64,000 bases of DNA, from assembly GCF_004027225.2 (NCBI RefSeq), contig NC_044288.2, positions 14,642,744-14,706,743 of the forward strand, read 5' to 3'. Below, one piece after another: positions 13,080 to 25,329 of the stretch. The notes beneath the pieces are model-generated. The model was not told the DNA's origin. It worked only from the letters and a program-made list of their open reading frames with translations, and made no database searches. This stretch comes from Strigops habroptila (Eukaryota; Chordata; Aves; Psittaciformes; Psittacidae). The first letter of the stretch is position 1. Each line of letters begins with the position of its first letter. Position numbers and translations under genes: made by a program.

Positions 13080-13691
13080 ACAGTTGTCATGGTTTAACCC
13101 CAGCCGGCAGCTCAGCACCACCCAGCAGCTCACTCACTGCCCTCCCGGTGGGATGGGGGAGAGAAGCAGAAAAGAGGAAGTTAGAAAACTCTTTGGTTGA
13201 GATAAAGACAGTTTAAGTTTAACAGGTAAAGCAAAAGCTGGACGCACAAGCAAAGCAAAGCAAAACCAGGAATTCAGTCACCATTTCCCACTGCAGGCAG
13301 GTGTTCAGCCATCTCTAGGAAAGCAGGGATCTATCATGCATAATGGTTACTTGGGAAAACAAACGCCATACTCTGAGCGTCCCCCCTTCTTTCTTATTTC
13401 CCCGGGTTTATATGCTGAGCATGACAGTCTACAATATGGGATATCCCTTGGGTCAGTTGGGGTCAGCTGTCCTGGCTTTTTCCCTTCCCAACTCCTTGTG
13501 CACCCGCAGCCCAGGCGCTGGTGGGGTGATGAGGAGGAGAAAAGGCCTTGACTCAATGTAAGCACTGCTCTGCAGTAACGAAAACATCTCTGCATTGTCA
13601 GCACTGTTTTCAGCACAAATTCAAAACATAGCCCCATATGAGCTACTATGAAGAAAATTAACTCTATCCCAACCAAAACCAGCACAGCAGT
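13080..13691 (-). mobile_element. Solo LTR of an avian endogenous retrovirus (ERVL-type), with probable 5-bp target duplication
   Basis: The element runs from TGTCATGGTTTAACCCC at 13085 to CCAAAACCAGCACA at 13686, about 602 bp, with TGT...ACA termini. It is flanked by ACAGT (13080-13084) and GCAGT (13687-13691), a target-site duplication with one mismatch. Sequence and order match the LTR I recall as abundant in neoavian genomes. Read on the minus strand it begins TGTGCTGGTTTTGG and has a TATA-like ATATAAA at 13407-13413, so its promoter points towards lower coordinates. No gag, pol or env remnant lies beside it, so it is a solo LTR left by recombination. The 121-codon minus-strand frame over it (13347-13712) is LTR sequence, not a gene. 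Family-level naming is from memory. Confidence 0.9.
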
Positions 13692-16299
13692 GATTGTCAT
13701 CCCAAGTGCCAAATTACTGAGTGCTGTTATGTACGTTCACAGGGCTGTGGAGGTATTCTGGCTTTCTGAAATAGTTCTAGCAAAGAGTGTGGTTGCTAGT
13801 GGTTTAAAGTACAGACCATGCTCACCTGTTTGGTTTTCAAATGTGTTCATATTTCTGCTCTCTGCCATACTAAACAGCATTCTGGCTGTCAGTGTCTTGA
13901 GGAATATGCTGGGTTTGTGTTATTTTTACCATTTTCCTGTTGCTCTAATTGTTCCCCAGTGTTCCTGAGGAAAAGCAATGTTCAGCTGCAGGAAAGAAAG
14001 CAAAAACCTCTCATTTGAAACACAAATGCAGGCCTGAGGAAGGAGAAGCTGGGACAACCATTCACTTTGGTAGATGCAAATTTCCATGTAAAAAATCATC
14101 TCCATCTGCTGGGTGGAACAGGATGCAGATTTCTGTATCCCACCTAAGTTTGCTCCTGAGGCATCAGGGAAACATCACCTTCTCTGCATCATTTTCTCTG
14201 TGAGTTCATGACCAGGAGGAGATTAGATGCTGTGGGCACTGATTTGCTGTCTTCATAGGGAAAGATTTTCATAAGGATTTACTCAGGCTTTTCATTAAAT
14301 TTCTGTTCTTCATTGGCTCCTGCAGTAATGGGAGGAGAGAAGATTAATAAGCCACAGCTGCCAGAACAAGAAGTCCACCATGGTAATCGAGTCTGTGTGC
14401 GGTTTTGAACAAGGAGCTCATTTTCAGAACAATATCTTGACTTTAAAATCCTTCAGGATGGATTAAAACAAAATTTCTCAGACCAATATCTTCAGGACTC
14501 CAAGTGACCATCAAAGCAAAGGCTTTGTGGTGGCACTTCTCAAATCACTGTGTTATCTTGAAGTTAACTGATCTCCTCTTTTCCAATTTTCCCATCCCTC
14601 AAAGGCAAACAGTAATGCGCTGCCAGCGCAGCACTTGACCTTCTCAGGACCAATCCGCTGTTCTGGCAGATCAGAAATAGATTTCTGTGCCCCTCTCATG
14701 TCAGTCTTCAATCTCTGGAGACTGACCTGCATGAGTTTAAATTAGCCTGTTCAGACAGCGTGTGAAAATCAAAGTAGTCAGCTCGTATGTAATGGTCAGT
14801 GTGCTTGAAGCCGCCTCCTGTAGCTCTCAGGGGTCCAGCAGTCAGACTGGGTCAGCAGGCTGCTCTTGCTAGTGAGGGCTCACGTCTGCAGGTCTCTTCA
14901 TGGTGGGCTGGGATGGGAGGGTGAGGCTCAGAGGAGACCTGGAGCTTCCCACAGAAGGCATTGCAGGGGGATTTGCATTCAGCCCCTCTCTGTGATTTAT
15001 TCTTCACCACTCCCATCCACATGATGATTGCTGACACACAGAGTTTTCCATTTGACTGACAGATGCACTTCTCTGTACCAAAGTTCTTCATGCTCTGTCA
15101 GATGGTAGTTAAGGATGGAGTGGAACTCCATCATCCCTGTCTATACGTGGGACAACTCTGTGTGTCCCCTGTGCATATGCTGACTCTTGAGTAGCATCAC
15201 AAAACACAAGGCATGCTTCTGAGCAATCCTCTGTGGTGCAAGGGGTTGGCAAACTACAATACTAGGTCAGGTCTTGAAGACAACATAACTGCATTCACTG
15301 CATGTCACCGAAGCATTCAGTTCATCCCTCTGCAGGATCAGCACTTGTTTTATTCGGTGAGATGGCTCCTTTGAGCTACCAATATGACAGGAAGCAACCA
15401 GAGTGAGGAAAGCATCTGGTGCCCAATTTAAAAATGCAACACAATTTAGTTTATTAATTTGATCGTGTTAGTCTGCAGCACTTGTTGGCTGTCCCAGTGT
15501 CCTGCACATGAGAACATCCTACCCATGAGTGAGCACCACATTTCCCCACTTCATGAGCCCAGCCTACCCTGAAGGTCTATATATAGGGCAGATCAGCACA
15601 AATGACTTGATGGGGCTGCAGATTTCCCTACTAGCAGCATGTGTAGCTGGCAGTACTGTGTTGTACTCTTTAGTTACACGTAAAGTTCTTCTGAAGCAAA
15701 AAAGACAAAGGCAATATTCTTTGTTGTCATTCTCAGTTATTTCAAAATTGGTACCCACAGCAGAGCATCATCAGTCATTAGAGTCACATATAGGAGCATT
15801 ATATTCACTTTGCGGTCTCGCAGCTCCATCGCCAAGGACATCACAGTCACAATGAGACATAATCAGTGCGCTGTTGCCAATTTCAAGACATTGTAATTTA
15901 GCAAAAATTTCCTGTGTTCAGAGTCCTCTGAAGTTGGAGGAGCTGCTCTGAATTTCTCTGCATTCCTTTTATCAAGATCAGTGTGAATGGCACGGAGGGA
16001 GAAAGGAGGCGTGAGGACCCTCTTTAACACGCCACTGCTATGCCTATGAATTGCAGGGCACGTACGCTGCATAATATCAGTTGTGACCAATACAACAAGG
16101 GACAGCAGGAGAGAGCTGGGGAAAAGCCTCAACCTTGAGTGACCTTGCTGTTGGGAATTTTTAACTTATTCTCCTTATTGCAAATATGATAAAAAGATAT
16201 CACACAAAAATACTCTTTTCGAGTAGGAGTTTCAGGGAAAAGCTTCAAACGACACAGATGTGAGACAGCTGATCTGGTCCCTCAGGTTTTTCCAGATGG
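13692..16299. other. Gene-free stretch
   Basis: Nothing was recognised with confidence. A 108-codon plus-strand frame at 15529-15855 has no recognisable domain, no good splice context and ordinary non-coding composition. Confidence 0.45.
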
Positions 16300-16480
16300 C
16301 ATGTAGCTGGTCTGATCCTTATTCCTGACTGGTGACAGCTTGATGGGTGACATCAGGCAAATCACACCCTTTTATGCCTCACTTTTCCCACGCACAATTG
16401 TATTTACCCTGTGCTTGGTGAGCTAAAGTTGGGTTTAAATTCTCTATTAAGAGCTGGGTGGCATTTGACTACCAACTGCA
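16300..16480 (+). repeat. MIR-like SINE relic
   Basis: The order of words follows a MIR/tRNA-SINE core and tail: GGGTGACATCAGGCAAATCAC, then TTTTATGCCTCACTTTTCCCA, then a degraded AAAATGGGG-type position and TTTACCCTGTGC. These parallel the MIR pattern (GTGACCTTGGGCAAGT, TGCCTCAGTTTCC, ACCTACCTC). Divergence is heavy, as expected for a pre-avian insertion. The family is inferred from memory of the consensus, and the ends are approximate. Confidence 0.45.
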
Positions 16481-18489
16481 TGTTGGAATTTCATTTGTAT
16501 TGTATCTTACAGCAACATTTTGTAACGTGCAACAATTTAAGAGCTATTCTTTACTCTGAAAAGAAAATCTGCTGACACTGGGACTCAGGAAATTCTCTGT
16601 CCTGCCTAAAAGAAAATAAAACCCATGAATTTTCACGATCTGGAAGTGGGGCTGTTCCCAAAATCTTCCCTTTCTTCTCAGAAGAGACAAGATGCCCACT
16701 CCAACAAAAACATTGCTTCCAATGGTCCCCTTCCAGCCCGGCCAGATTGGGTCATTATCATTTTTGATTACCAGTACTTTGACTTTATTTGCCCTCTGTG
16801 GAAAGTTTATGAGTATTTGGCCACGCATTTAATGCATGCAACTTGCTTTGGGGTCCTTTGCATACTTGAGCATGAAAGGATATAAACATAAACGCAGGCA
16901 GATTTATTGCAGTCTAATTTAATAAAAATGTTAGCAAATAAATGCATGTTTGACAGGGGAATAAATATCAAACAGGAGTGAAGCAGACAGTGGAATAGCT
17001 TGTAAGAAATTAACAGGAAACATTTTGGTTTGACAGCAGCTATAAACCAAAATTGTACTTTGGAGACTTGGGGAGTGATTTAGCAGAGGTGTGCTTCCAG
17101 GGCACGCAGAATCAGCTTTCACGAGCGGGGTGCAGGGAGGTGGATTCAGGATGAGACCACATTGGTACAGAAGGGAATGGTTTGTGATCTGTCACTTCTG
17201 TTTGTAAACTGACATTTCATGTAAGGGGAGCAAGATGCTGCCTTGATTGGTTTTCTGACACAGGGCTGCGGGTTGTGCCTGCACGTTGCTTAGCAGCAGC
17301 ATGCCATCCCCGGTCCAGGGCTGGCTGGCTTGCTCCTTCTGCCTGGTGCTTGGACTTGTTTGGATGCTGTGACTCCAGCTTCATGTATTTATGCTTCAAG
17401 GGAGAAGCAGGGAAGAGATGTAATCTGTGTTTTGCACCTAAACTGGCTTGGTGCTAGCTTATGGAGTGATTTGTCCAGGGTGAAATACGAAGCAGCAGCT
17501 GAATTGATTCTCTTGGTACCCCACATGCTTGCATCACTTGCATTTTAAATACTTCCTCCTCCACGCCCCTTCCCTGTGTCTGCCTATGCTCCCCTGAATG
17601 CCTCTCAGGACTTTTGCCAAGACACACAGTGACTGTCCTGCTCTTCTTGGGTCCCACAGCTGAGTAATTTCACTAGCTACAGAGCTTTGAGTTAAGTCTT
17701 ATCTGGGGGGAGCCTGAAGTGTTTAGCTGTGGGCCCCATTTCCGTGTCAGACAGACCTAAACAGGGCTGCACTAGGAGAATTTGAGGGCTCCCATGGGTA
17801 TCAGAGAGCAGATCCACAGCACAGCAGCTGACGGACTCTTCTGGTGCTCTCCATTGATTTAATTGAAAGCAAGAGCGTTAGGATGCTGTTGTTAAAGAAA
17901 GCACACAGCATTTTTTTCAGTAGCTGTGAAATAGCTGCTCAGGTGTCTCGCAATGTTTGGTTTTGCTTTTTTTTTCAGTGGTATTCCCTCTTTCCTTTAT
18001 CTTTTGGGCTTCAGTTTCTCACGAGGTCCCCAGGCAATTACTGAGGCTGTGGTTGCCACAAGCATTGTTCTCTTCTTTTTATTGCAGAAATGCACTCAAA
18101 TCCTGGGAGAGATTTTGTTTTAAGGGTCCAGTCCATATATGGTGCTTATTCTACCTCAAGCATTACAAAGAGGATTTTGAAACATACTTGTTCATCTTAA
18201 TACTCCTGCTAAGTTTCTGAAATGATCAATATATCCTATGTATTTCTTAGCATTTCAGCACAAATCCAATATCACACTTTCACTGTAGGCATAGAATCAT
18301 CACTCACTATATTGGGGACTGTATCTCAATATATGTACACAGAAATTCAAGGTAACCAGTTTGCATGGGGGTAAAATTGCAGTGGCTAATGGGAAGGACC
18401 ATGAGGGAACAGCCTTTGCCTTACCATAAGTGGAATAAAAGCTTAAAGTTTTCCATACCACAAATGGGGGGGAGGGTGTGTGTGGAGTG
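16481..18489. other. Gene-free stretch
   Basis: No repeat family or exon recognised. A pyrimidine run with an acceptor-like TTTTTTTTCAG at about 17967-17979 is followed by an open frame, but no donor of matching quality or recognisable peptide was seen. Confidence 0.4.
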
Positions 18490-19265
18490 TAAACTTTTGG
18501 TCCTAAAGTTCTGGAAGAATTGATGTGTGAAATTGCAAATCTGGTAGTAAGAGTTTTTAATAAATCTATCAACTCAAGGGTGGCACTGTGTGACTGAAGA
18601 ATAGCAAACACAGTATCTGTATTTAAGAAAGGAAGAGAAATAGGGAGACCAGTGTGTACAGGCCTTTTAGTCTGACATCAGCTCCACAAAATCAACATTT
18701 TTGGACAAAATTTTTATAGCCAGTGTTGTGGTGATTTGTGAAAAGGACAAAGTCTACATCAGGAAAAGTAGGGGCTGTGTAGATAAGGAGCTGTTAACAC
18801 CCTTGCTTGATACAGCCATTTGTGGAATATCTATGCTCAAACCCTGTGAATTAAAACAGGGACAGATGCAGATGGGGGGTGTTACAGAGATCAGTAGAAT
18901 GGAGAACCTGATTTGCAAAAGAAAGCTAAAGGAGCATGGTTTGTTGCTCATAGCAAAATGAAGGCTTAGCAGGATTGTGATTACTGCCTGTAAAAACATT
19001 AGGGAAGAAAAAGGACTACTCACACTGGAGAACAATGTTATCATAAGAACAAAGGGACATGAATAAACTCAAACTGGAAATCCCAAGATGTTTTCTAGCC
19101 ATTAGGGTAGGGAGGCTGGAACAGCTTTTTGGTAGGAATGTCAACAAACAAAACCCCAACTACTTTTAAGCCACAGTAAGTTTACATAGAGATAATATGA
19201 TGCAGCACATATGATGACAGGGACTGCACTTGGTGACCCCAGGGATGATTTCCAGTCTGTGTAAA
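18490..19265 (+). mobile_element. Ancient CR1-type LINE, internally deleted (ORF2 piece plus 3' end)
   Basis: From about 18500 the sequence follows an amniote CR1 ORF2 pattern: GTTTTTAATAAATC, then GACTGAAGAATAGCAAACA and TATTTAAGAAAGGAAG (the ...VFKKGR... position just before the reverse transcriptase palm), then CTTTTAGTCTGACATCAG. After about 18840 it jumps to the 3' part: CTAAAGGAGCATGGTTTG, AAATGAAGGCTTAGCAGG, AAACATTAGGG, AGAACAAAGGGACATG, and finally a degraded GATGATTTCCAGTC near 19245, where intact copies end with a GATGATC...CCAGTCC motif. The middle of the reverse transcriptase is missing. Frames are broken throughout, so this is a dead copy. Assignment is by recalled consensus. 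Confidence 0.75.
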
Positions 19266-19564
19266 GATGCAGGAACTCCATTGCAAAGTCCTCATTAAAC
19301 TTCCTGTGTATTTCTTTTACCTTATCTTCCTTTAAAAAAGGATTATCCTGTAATAAACAAGGTGGTGCCACCTGCCAGAGTCTCTGGCACAGAAGGGAGG
19401 AATTGCTGTTTCATGTTAGTTAGCTGTACTGAGGAGTAGAAGAGGGGGGATTTGAGGCAGGGAGAAAGGATTTGTTGGGGGAGAGAAGGATTTGGGGCTG
19501 TTTCCATCTGGCACTGGGGCTCATTGAAGGTGAGAGCTGATCTCTTGAAATTCTGTGAAAAATG

Positions 19565-19975
19565 ATGGGTAAGGCAGATATAAGTTGTGAAGTGCCTGGA
19601 AAATACAGACCAAGCAGTTTAGGTTTGATGTGGCCACTGAAGGAAGGTGAGAGGAGGGCTATGTAGAAGGGAAGGGCATAGTCTGAAGTGAAGCTGGGAA
19701 AATTGTCTTTACAGTGGCGTTCTGAAATGATACAAGGAGGGCAAAATGGCAGTTTTCTGTATTAGAGAAGAGAAAATTAGAGTTGATCTGTGCTATAAGA
19801 TGATGAGAGCCTAGGTGAGGCATTTAGCTGTGCAAGGAGAAGGATGACCCTGTTTCAGTAAAGGGAACTGGTGTGATGATACATTGATCTAGTGAGAGCA
19901 TGCAGGGCAGATCAAAAATGATGCCTAAGTTCCAAAGCTGGGAGCAACTGAAGTATTTCTTCAAGGCATTGGTCA
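19565..19975 (-). mobile_element. Ancient L2/CR1-superfamily LINE reverse transcriptase relic
   Basis: Reverse-complement translation with stops gives AKCLT*ALIIL*HRS, then IFSSL, then TAILPSLYHFRTPL. This parallels the segment around the AKTL.QALIISR.DYCN motif, common at the end of the reverse transcriptase domain in L2-like LINEs, followed by LAPL..IQNAAAK. On the plus strand the same words appear as ATAAGATGATGAGAGCCTAGG, GCATTTAGCTGTG and AAATGATGCCTAAGTTC. Several stops and indels show a dead copy. Strand and superfamily are fairly firm; the exact clade is not. Confidence 0.55.
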
Positions 19976-21414
19976 GCTTCCAGCACTGACTGTGCTGCTT
20001 CTGTTCAAATGGAGCAGATTAGCAGAAAAACCTAGCTTTTAAAGTATTAGAAGTATGGCTAGTGCAGGCTCAGTTTCCTCCTTCTGGGAGAAGGTGGTTT
20101 CCAGGAGGGTGGGCTCCCTCCTAGGAATGTGCTACTGGACCCCCTCTTCCACCACTGGGAAGGGGAGCTGGTTCCTGAATAACCATGCTGAGCCTGGTCT
20201 AAAATTCATGAGAAATTGAGAAAAGGTCAAAAGAAAAGTGTGAAATCTGAATTTATTTGTCTTTTAATTTGGGGTCCCTGGGGAGTTATGTTTTCATAAC
20301 TGGCTTCTCTCCAGCCACGAGGGCCAGAAATGTCTTTCAGTGAAAGCTGAGGGTCCTGAATAATTGCTCAAAAAGCAGTTCTCATACAGGTGTTTGCAAG
20401 TGCAACGTTCTCAAATGAAAGGCTGTCACAGGTCTGATGGTCAAAAGTACACATAACACATTTTGCTGCTGCATCATGGTGATGCTGGAGTTTTAGGAAC
20501 TCAACAGATGTTACAAAGTGCGCACTTGACCATGAGAGTGGGGACAAATCTAGTAGGTGACTTTACTGGAAGTCTAATTTTCTCACTGCTATGCCTCTCC
20601 CCACATGTGCATCTCTGCCCCCTCAGCAGTCCTTCCATGTGCAGGTTTCCTATGCTAATGCAGTGTCTGCATCAAGTCACTCCCTCATCTGTTCTTCTTC
20701 AGAAGTAAGGACCCAGAGCAGCTTCTGGTGCATTTCTGAACTGCCAAAATCCTGATTTCATTATTCACAAGTCTCCGATGCAGGCTCATCTTGTCTTCTC
20801 TGGTCAGGACTATAAGATTAGGCTTCTGTAGAGTAGTTGCTAGGAAAATACTTACTGATAGTTACCCACATCCTATTGTCTTTCTGGTGTTTCTCTTTTA
20901 TTTTGAGACGGTTTGTCTGTAAAATGCTGTTGATCCAAAATTAAGGATAAGTTGAAGTGGATGATTCAAATGGCACCGAAAGCTTTGTGCAGATAGGCTC
21001 AGTCAGGCCTTCATTAGCTTAGCTTAAATCTCTTGAGGCTACTTTGATTCTGAGCAAGTTCACAGAGGATTTTTGGATTAGTTTTCCCACATATCTCCAT
21101 CCAGGCAAGCCCAAAAAAAGTCATCAACATACACAGCATGCCTTTAGGAAATGAGTTACTCTAGGGATGAAAGATGCTTCTAGAGAGCTGAAAGACTATG
21201 TGCATGAAGTAGCAAAGGGGGTGGCATGAGGGTGACAATGGGGAACCACAGCCTTTCCCCTCCTTCAGAGAAGCCTCCCCCTGATCTGGCAGAAGCTCAG
21301 ACTCAAAAAGCGAAGGTGATGGTAAATGAAAAACTAGAATGTGGCCTGTGACAAAAAATATCAACTTCACTTTCTGAGCCTCAAACATCTGCTTGTGTTG
21401 CTCTTTGATAATCC
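19976..21414. other. Gene-free stretch
   Basis: No exon or repeat recognised. An 81-codon frame at 20463-20708 has no recognisable domain. Confidence 0.4.
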
Positions 21415-21550
21415 AGGTATTGATCCTTTTCTCAGTTTCCTCAGGTGTAAAATGGAGTAAGAGGTACTGGTATCCTTTGGAAAGTGTTTTGATACCAGGC
21501 GCTAGAGAAGTTCTAAGAGTTCATTATCACCATCCTATTAATGCCACCAC
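21415..21550 (+). repeat. MIR-like SINE / LINE-tail relic
   Basis: CTCAGTTTCCTCAGGTGTAA followed by AATGGAGTAA, AGTGTTTTGATACCAGGCGC and AGAGAAGTTCTAAGAG follows the order CTCAGTTTCC..CTGTAAAATGGGG, then AAGTGCTTTGA and GGCGCTATAGAAGT, that marks MIR-class elements and related tails in amniotes. Divergence is high. The family call is from memory. Confidence 0.55.
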
Positions 21551-24500
21551 TGCTATCATTCTGTGGTTTGCTTTACTGGAGTAATGACCCATTAATATTA
21601 TTTTGTTGACTGTACAGATGATCTTTCAAAGCAGCAGTCAAATGTGCCATTAAGAGCTCCAGACAACTTACTGTCCTAATTTATAAGCAGATGCAACCAC
21701 TAATAAATAGGAGAATAAAATGAAGTAATGGTCGAGCAAGTTTTCACATAAAGAGCTATAATCTCAGCTTGCTCTCTTGCCAGCCCTCAGTACCTCTGCA
21801 TGCACCAAGACATACGTCTGCGGATGAGGAAGTCGCTTCTGTTTCCATTGTTGTGCATCCACCACTTTTGCAAACATTACATCTATGTTAAAAACAATAA
21901 TACCCTGAACAAGTGCACTGTTCATTCGTCCTGGAGACACTGCTGAGAAGTTTCCCAGCTGATTATGTGCAGGTTTTCTATGTGGTGCAGCTTTGCTGGA
22001 ACTACTGTAACTCCTGCTTCCTAGGGATCCCGAGGAACTAGCATAGCGCTTGTCTTCTAGGCTGTTACATGCAACACTGAGTATGTTTTAAGAGTGATGT
22101 CAAAATAGCTAATACAGATGCTGTGTTTCTGATTTAAAAAACCCTGTGATATACTTTACCTCCCAGTAGGGAGAGTTTGACAGTAACCCTCCCTGCCCAG
22201 ACGCTGCTGAATGTTTCATTAGCTGAGAAATGCAGAGACTGCAGAGGTGGTGGGGGGTCTGTGATGAGACAACCTTTATTCTGCCTCAGCACAAAAGATC
22301 AGCCAAAAGCCTTTGCCCAAAAAAGCTCAACCAGAAAACAAACCTAACCCACACAAAGTGCTAATTACTGAAATCTGAAAGAAAGAAAAGAATATACTGT
22401 TAGTTTATTGAACACATTGTCTTTTTGTATTTAGAAAACAATTATAAATATATAATAGAAACAATATAAATGTATCAATAAGAAGAATAGCACAATTCAA
22501 GTTATCATAATTCCTTGGCTTCCATGTGCTTTCTTAAGTGATGAGGCAGAGGCAGAGCAAGTAATGATTATCTCTTGCCACATCTGAAACAAAAAGGATA
22601 CATAAAATAGACCATCCTGTTATGAGCTCCTTTGAAAAAGAAGGGATTTCAAAAGGCAAATGCCCAGTGGAAATTTCTCTTTGATTTTTGTTATGCTAAC
22701 TGTAACAGCCACCCAGTTTCCAGTCCTAGGAACCTGAGGCCCCACTGTCCTGTGTGGTATTTGGTGTACCTGGTGCTCTGCAGACAGGATGGGTTAAGTT
22801 TCAAGTTGCACAACATGATTTTTTTCTTTCTCTCTTTTTTGTTTGTAAACTTCAGAAGTCCAAGAGAGAACGTGCTGCTTTGCATTCCATGTTCCCTGCT
22901 GACTTCATTCCCCTGATCAAAGAGAAAATAAGTAGGCCTGGTTTATTTAATAGAGAGGGTCTTACACAGTCACGCCTCTTTGTTTGCCGACGTAATTGAG
23001 GAGAAGACAGCTTTGGGAATAGTGCTTCTTAATTGCTCTCACAGACGCTGCAAGGCACTCGGTGGAGGGTCGGGCTAATTTGGGCCTATTGTGGAATTTA
23101 TAGAAACCTTGGTAACAGAGGAGTCAAAAAAAACCAACCTCAAACACAAACCACCCAAGCTCTCGTATAACCAGCAATGTAACCTTCGCCTCAGCATCGG
23201 CTTTGCTCTGCATAAAACTTCCTCACTGTGAACTGGGGAAATAGCATGGCAGAGGCGTTGCTGCCCCATCCCCACAGGTCGCTGGTAGGCACAGAGAAAG
23301 AAGGGGTGGAATTGAACATTTGGGTGTATCTTCTCATCTATTAAAATGTTCAGGCTTTTAATAAAGTCTATGTATGGTGGTAAGAGCTTCCTTCCTAATG
23401 AGTACCAGAGTGCAGAAATCGCTGTTTCTCAAAAAAAGGCCAGGCTGTAACCCTCTTGATTTTAAATCAAAGGTTGCCTGTGACTCCTCAGTCCTTCACA
23501 GTCCAGAAGAAGTCGGAAGAGCTGCTAATTAGAGCACTGGTTGCAGTTTCTGTTTTTGGTTTGAAACCCTGAAATGAAGGGCAGGTCTGCTCTGTACGTT
23601 GTGACAATGAAGAGACCTCAGATTCCTGGCTAAAGCTTTTAGATGAAAGAAATGGAGAAGGGCTTCCCAGGGACAGACTCCCCTAGCCGTGGAGCGATAA
23701 GCCTTCACCAACTAAGGCCGACACTGAGTAGAGTATTGTCCTTGCTCCGTGGGACTGCAGGCTAGAGCTTGGGAACTGGACTCTGTTTTTAATGATGCTA
23801 TTAGTGAATTCTGGGATTGAACCTCTCCCTCTTTTAAAAACAGGTTTTAGTTCTGTGAAGGTATTCTATTTTCCAGTATTTAATGGGTAGAATTCAAGCA
23901 TAGTATTGATAAGTATTCCTATATCCAGGAGGGAGAGGGAGATATTTTATGGGACACTGGGAACAAAAGCCTCATTCTTTTCTGGTTATTTTCAATACTG
24001 TTTCTTTTGTTTACGAGACTGTCTTACTCCATCAGAGGTATGGCAAATTGTCTCCTAAAGGTAGCAATGAATTCACTAGACATACACTTAAACCTTGACA
24101 ATTACTGCCTTTTGTTACATATTTTTTAAAGCCTTGAATAGCATTAATCACACAGCTGAGGAAAAGCATATGACCTTCTCTGTATCAATCTTAGAAAGAT
24201 CTCGTGTATTAAGAAGCTGTCTGCCAAAAGAGAACTGCAAATGGCTGAGCAACTCAACATGTCCCCATGGTAAAAGTGAAAGTCATAGAGACAAGCCAAC
24301 AGGAGCCCTGGTTTAGCTCAGTACAAGTAGACACCTAAAATTAAATATGTAGTTTCTGTAAGACTGCTCACAGCTTGGTTCTCTGTGCTTGCTTTTGGAC
24401 CCCACAAAGATAAAACACTTGCAAGCAAATGCATGAACACATCCTTGTCTCAGCCTTATCTTCTTCTGAAGCTGTTTCAAAACTTTTCTTTCCTAGAAGT

Positions 24501-25329
24501 ACACCACAAATATCCTGGTCAGGTGGCAGAAGACAGTCACAGTGCAAGACTGGTTAAGAATTGCAGGATGCTTCCTATTTTTGTTACTAACTCAGGGCCC
24601 TAAACCCAGTTCTTGGGTTGCTGCTTGGTGAAACTCTATGGGCCGGGGACTACCATTGTGTGGTAATTTATTTTACTAAAGGAAAAAAGAAAGATAGCAT
24701 GGATGTTTAACATCTGGTACATCCCTGAATGCCTTTCTGCAGTAGATTGAAAAGCCTGACCAGTATTCAAATTATAATAGGAAACTATTATAGTTCAAAC
24801 TTAAAGGAAACACTTGGCTTTTTGAAACTTCATATTGCTAGAAATTATTAAACATAAAGCTTCAAAAAGAGAATAAAATGGAAGGGTGGAAGGGATATTT
24901 TTTCCCTGACTTTCTCCTTTATTTTGCTAGAAATCACAGCTGAGAATGAACAGTGCCTCTCCTCACGTCTGAAAGGATGAGAGACAGTTTAATGAGGCGA
25001 ATTTTCTCCCAGCTTTTTGCATGTATGCCAGCAATAGGAAAGAGTTAACAAAACAATAATGGGATGATTCCTCTGTTATGTCTTTGTCCTTCAGGACTTA
25101 AAAGCCCTGATATTGTTAAAAAGTATTTTCTCATTAAAAAAAAAGCTGTTAAAAAACCCCCAAACAAACCAACCAAACAAAAAACAGATTCAAGCTTTGG
25201 TTTTTTAGCAACAGTGCAGAAGTCTCCCTTTTTCTATTTTGGAGGCTTTCCGAAAGTTTTTTAAAATAGGCCTTCAAAATGGACTTCACTTTTACAGATA
25301 TTTTTGCTACATTACAGTAATTGGTAGCA
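21551..25329. other. Gene-free stretch
   Basis: No exon recognised. A 73-codon frame at 24095-24316 contains FFKALNSINH, faintly like the LINE FSKAFDTVSH motif, but surrounding words do not follow a CR1 consensus. An A/C-rich run lies at 23125-23158 and a larger one at 25151-25187. Confidence 0.4.
25151..25187. repeat. A/C-rich low-complexity tract
   Basis: A run composed only of A and C (words CCCCCAAACAAACC and AACCAAACAAAAAAC). Similar tracts occur in the window at 19145-19160, 23125-23158, 50181-50210 and 63882-63920, and as the complement at 60219-60288. Confidence 0.85.

Noticed and set aside
13347..13712. 121-codon minus-strand frame
   Set aside because: It lies almost wholly inside the solo LTR and is LTR sequence, not a viral or host gene.
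24061..24316. Frame containing FFKALNSINH, reminiscent of a LINE reverse transcriptase motif
   Set aside because: Only one short motif is similar and the neighbouring sequence does not follow the CR1 or L2 order, unlike the accepted relics.
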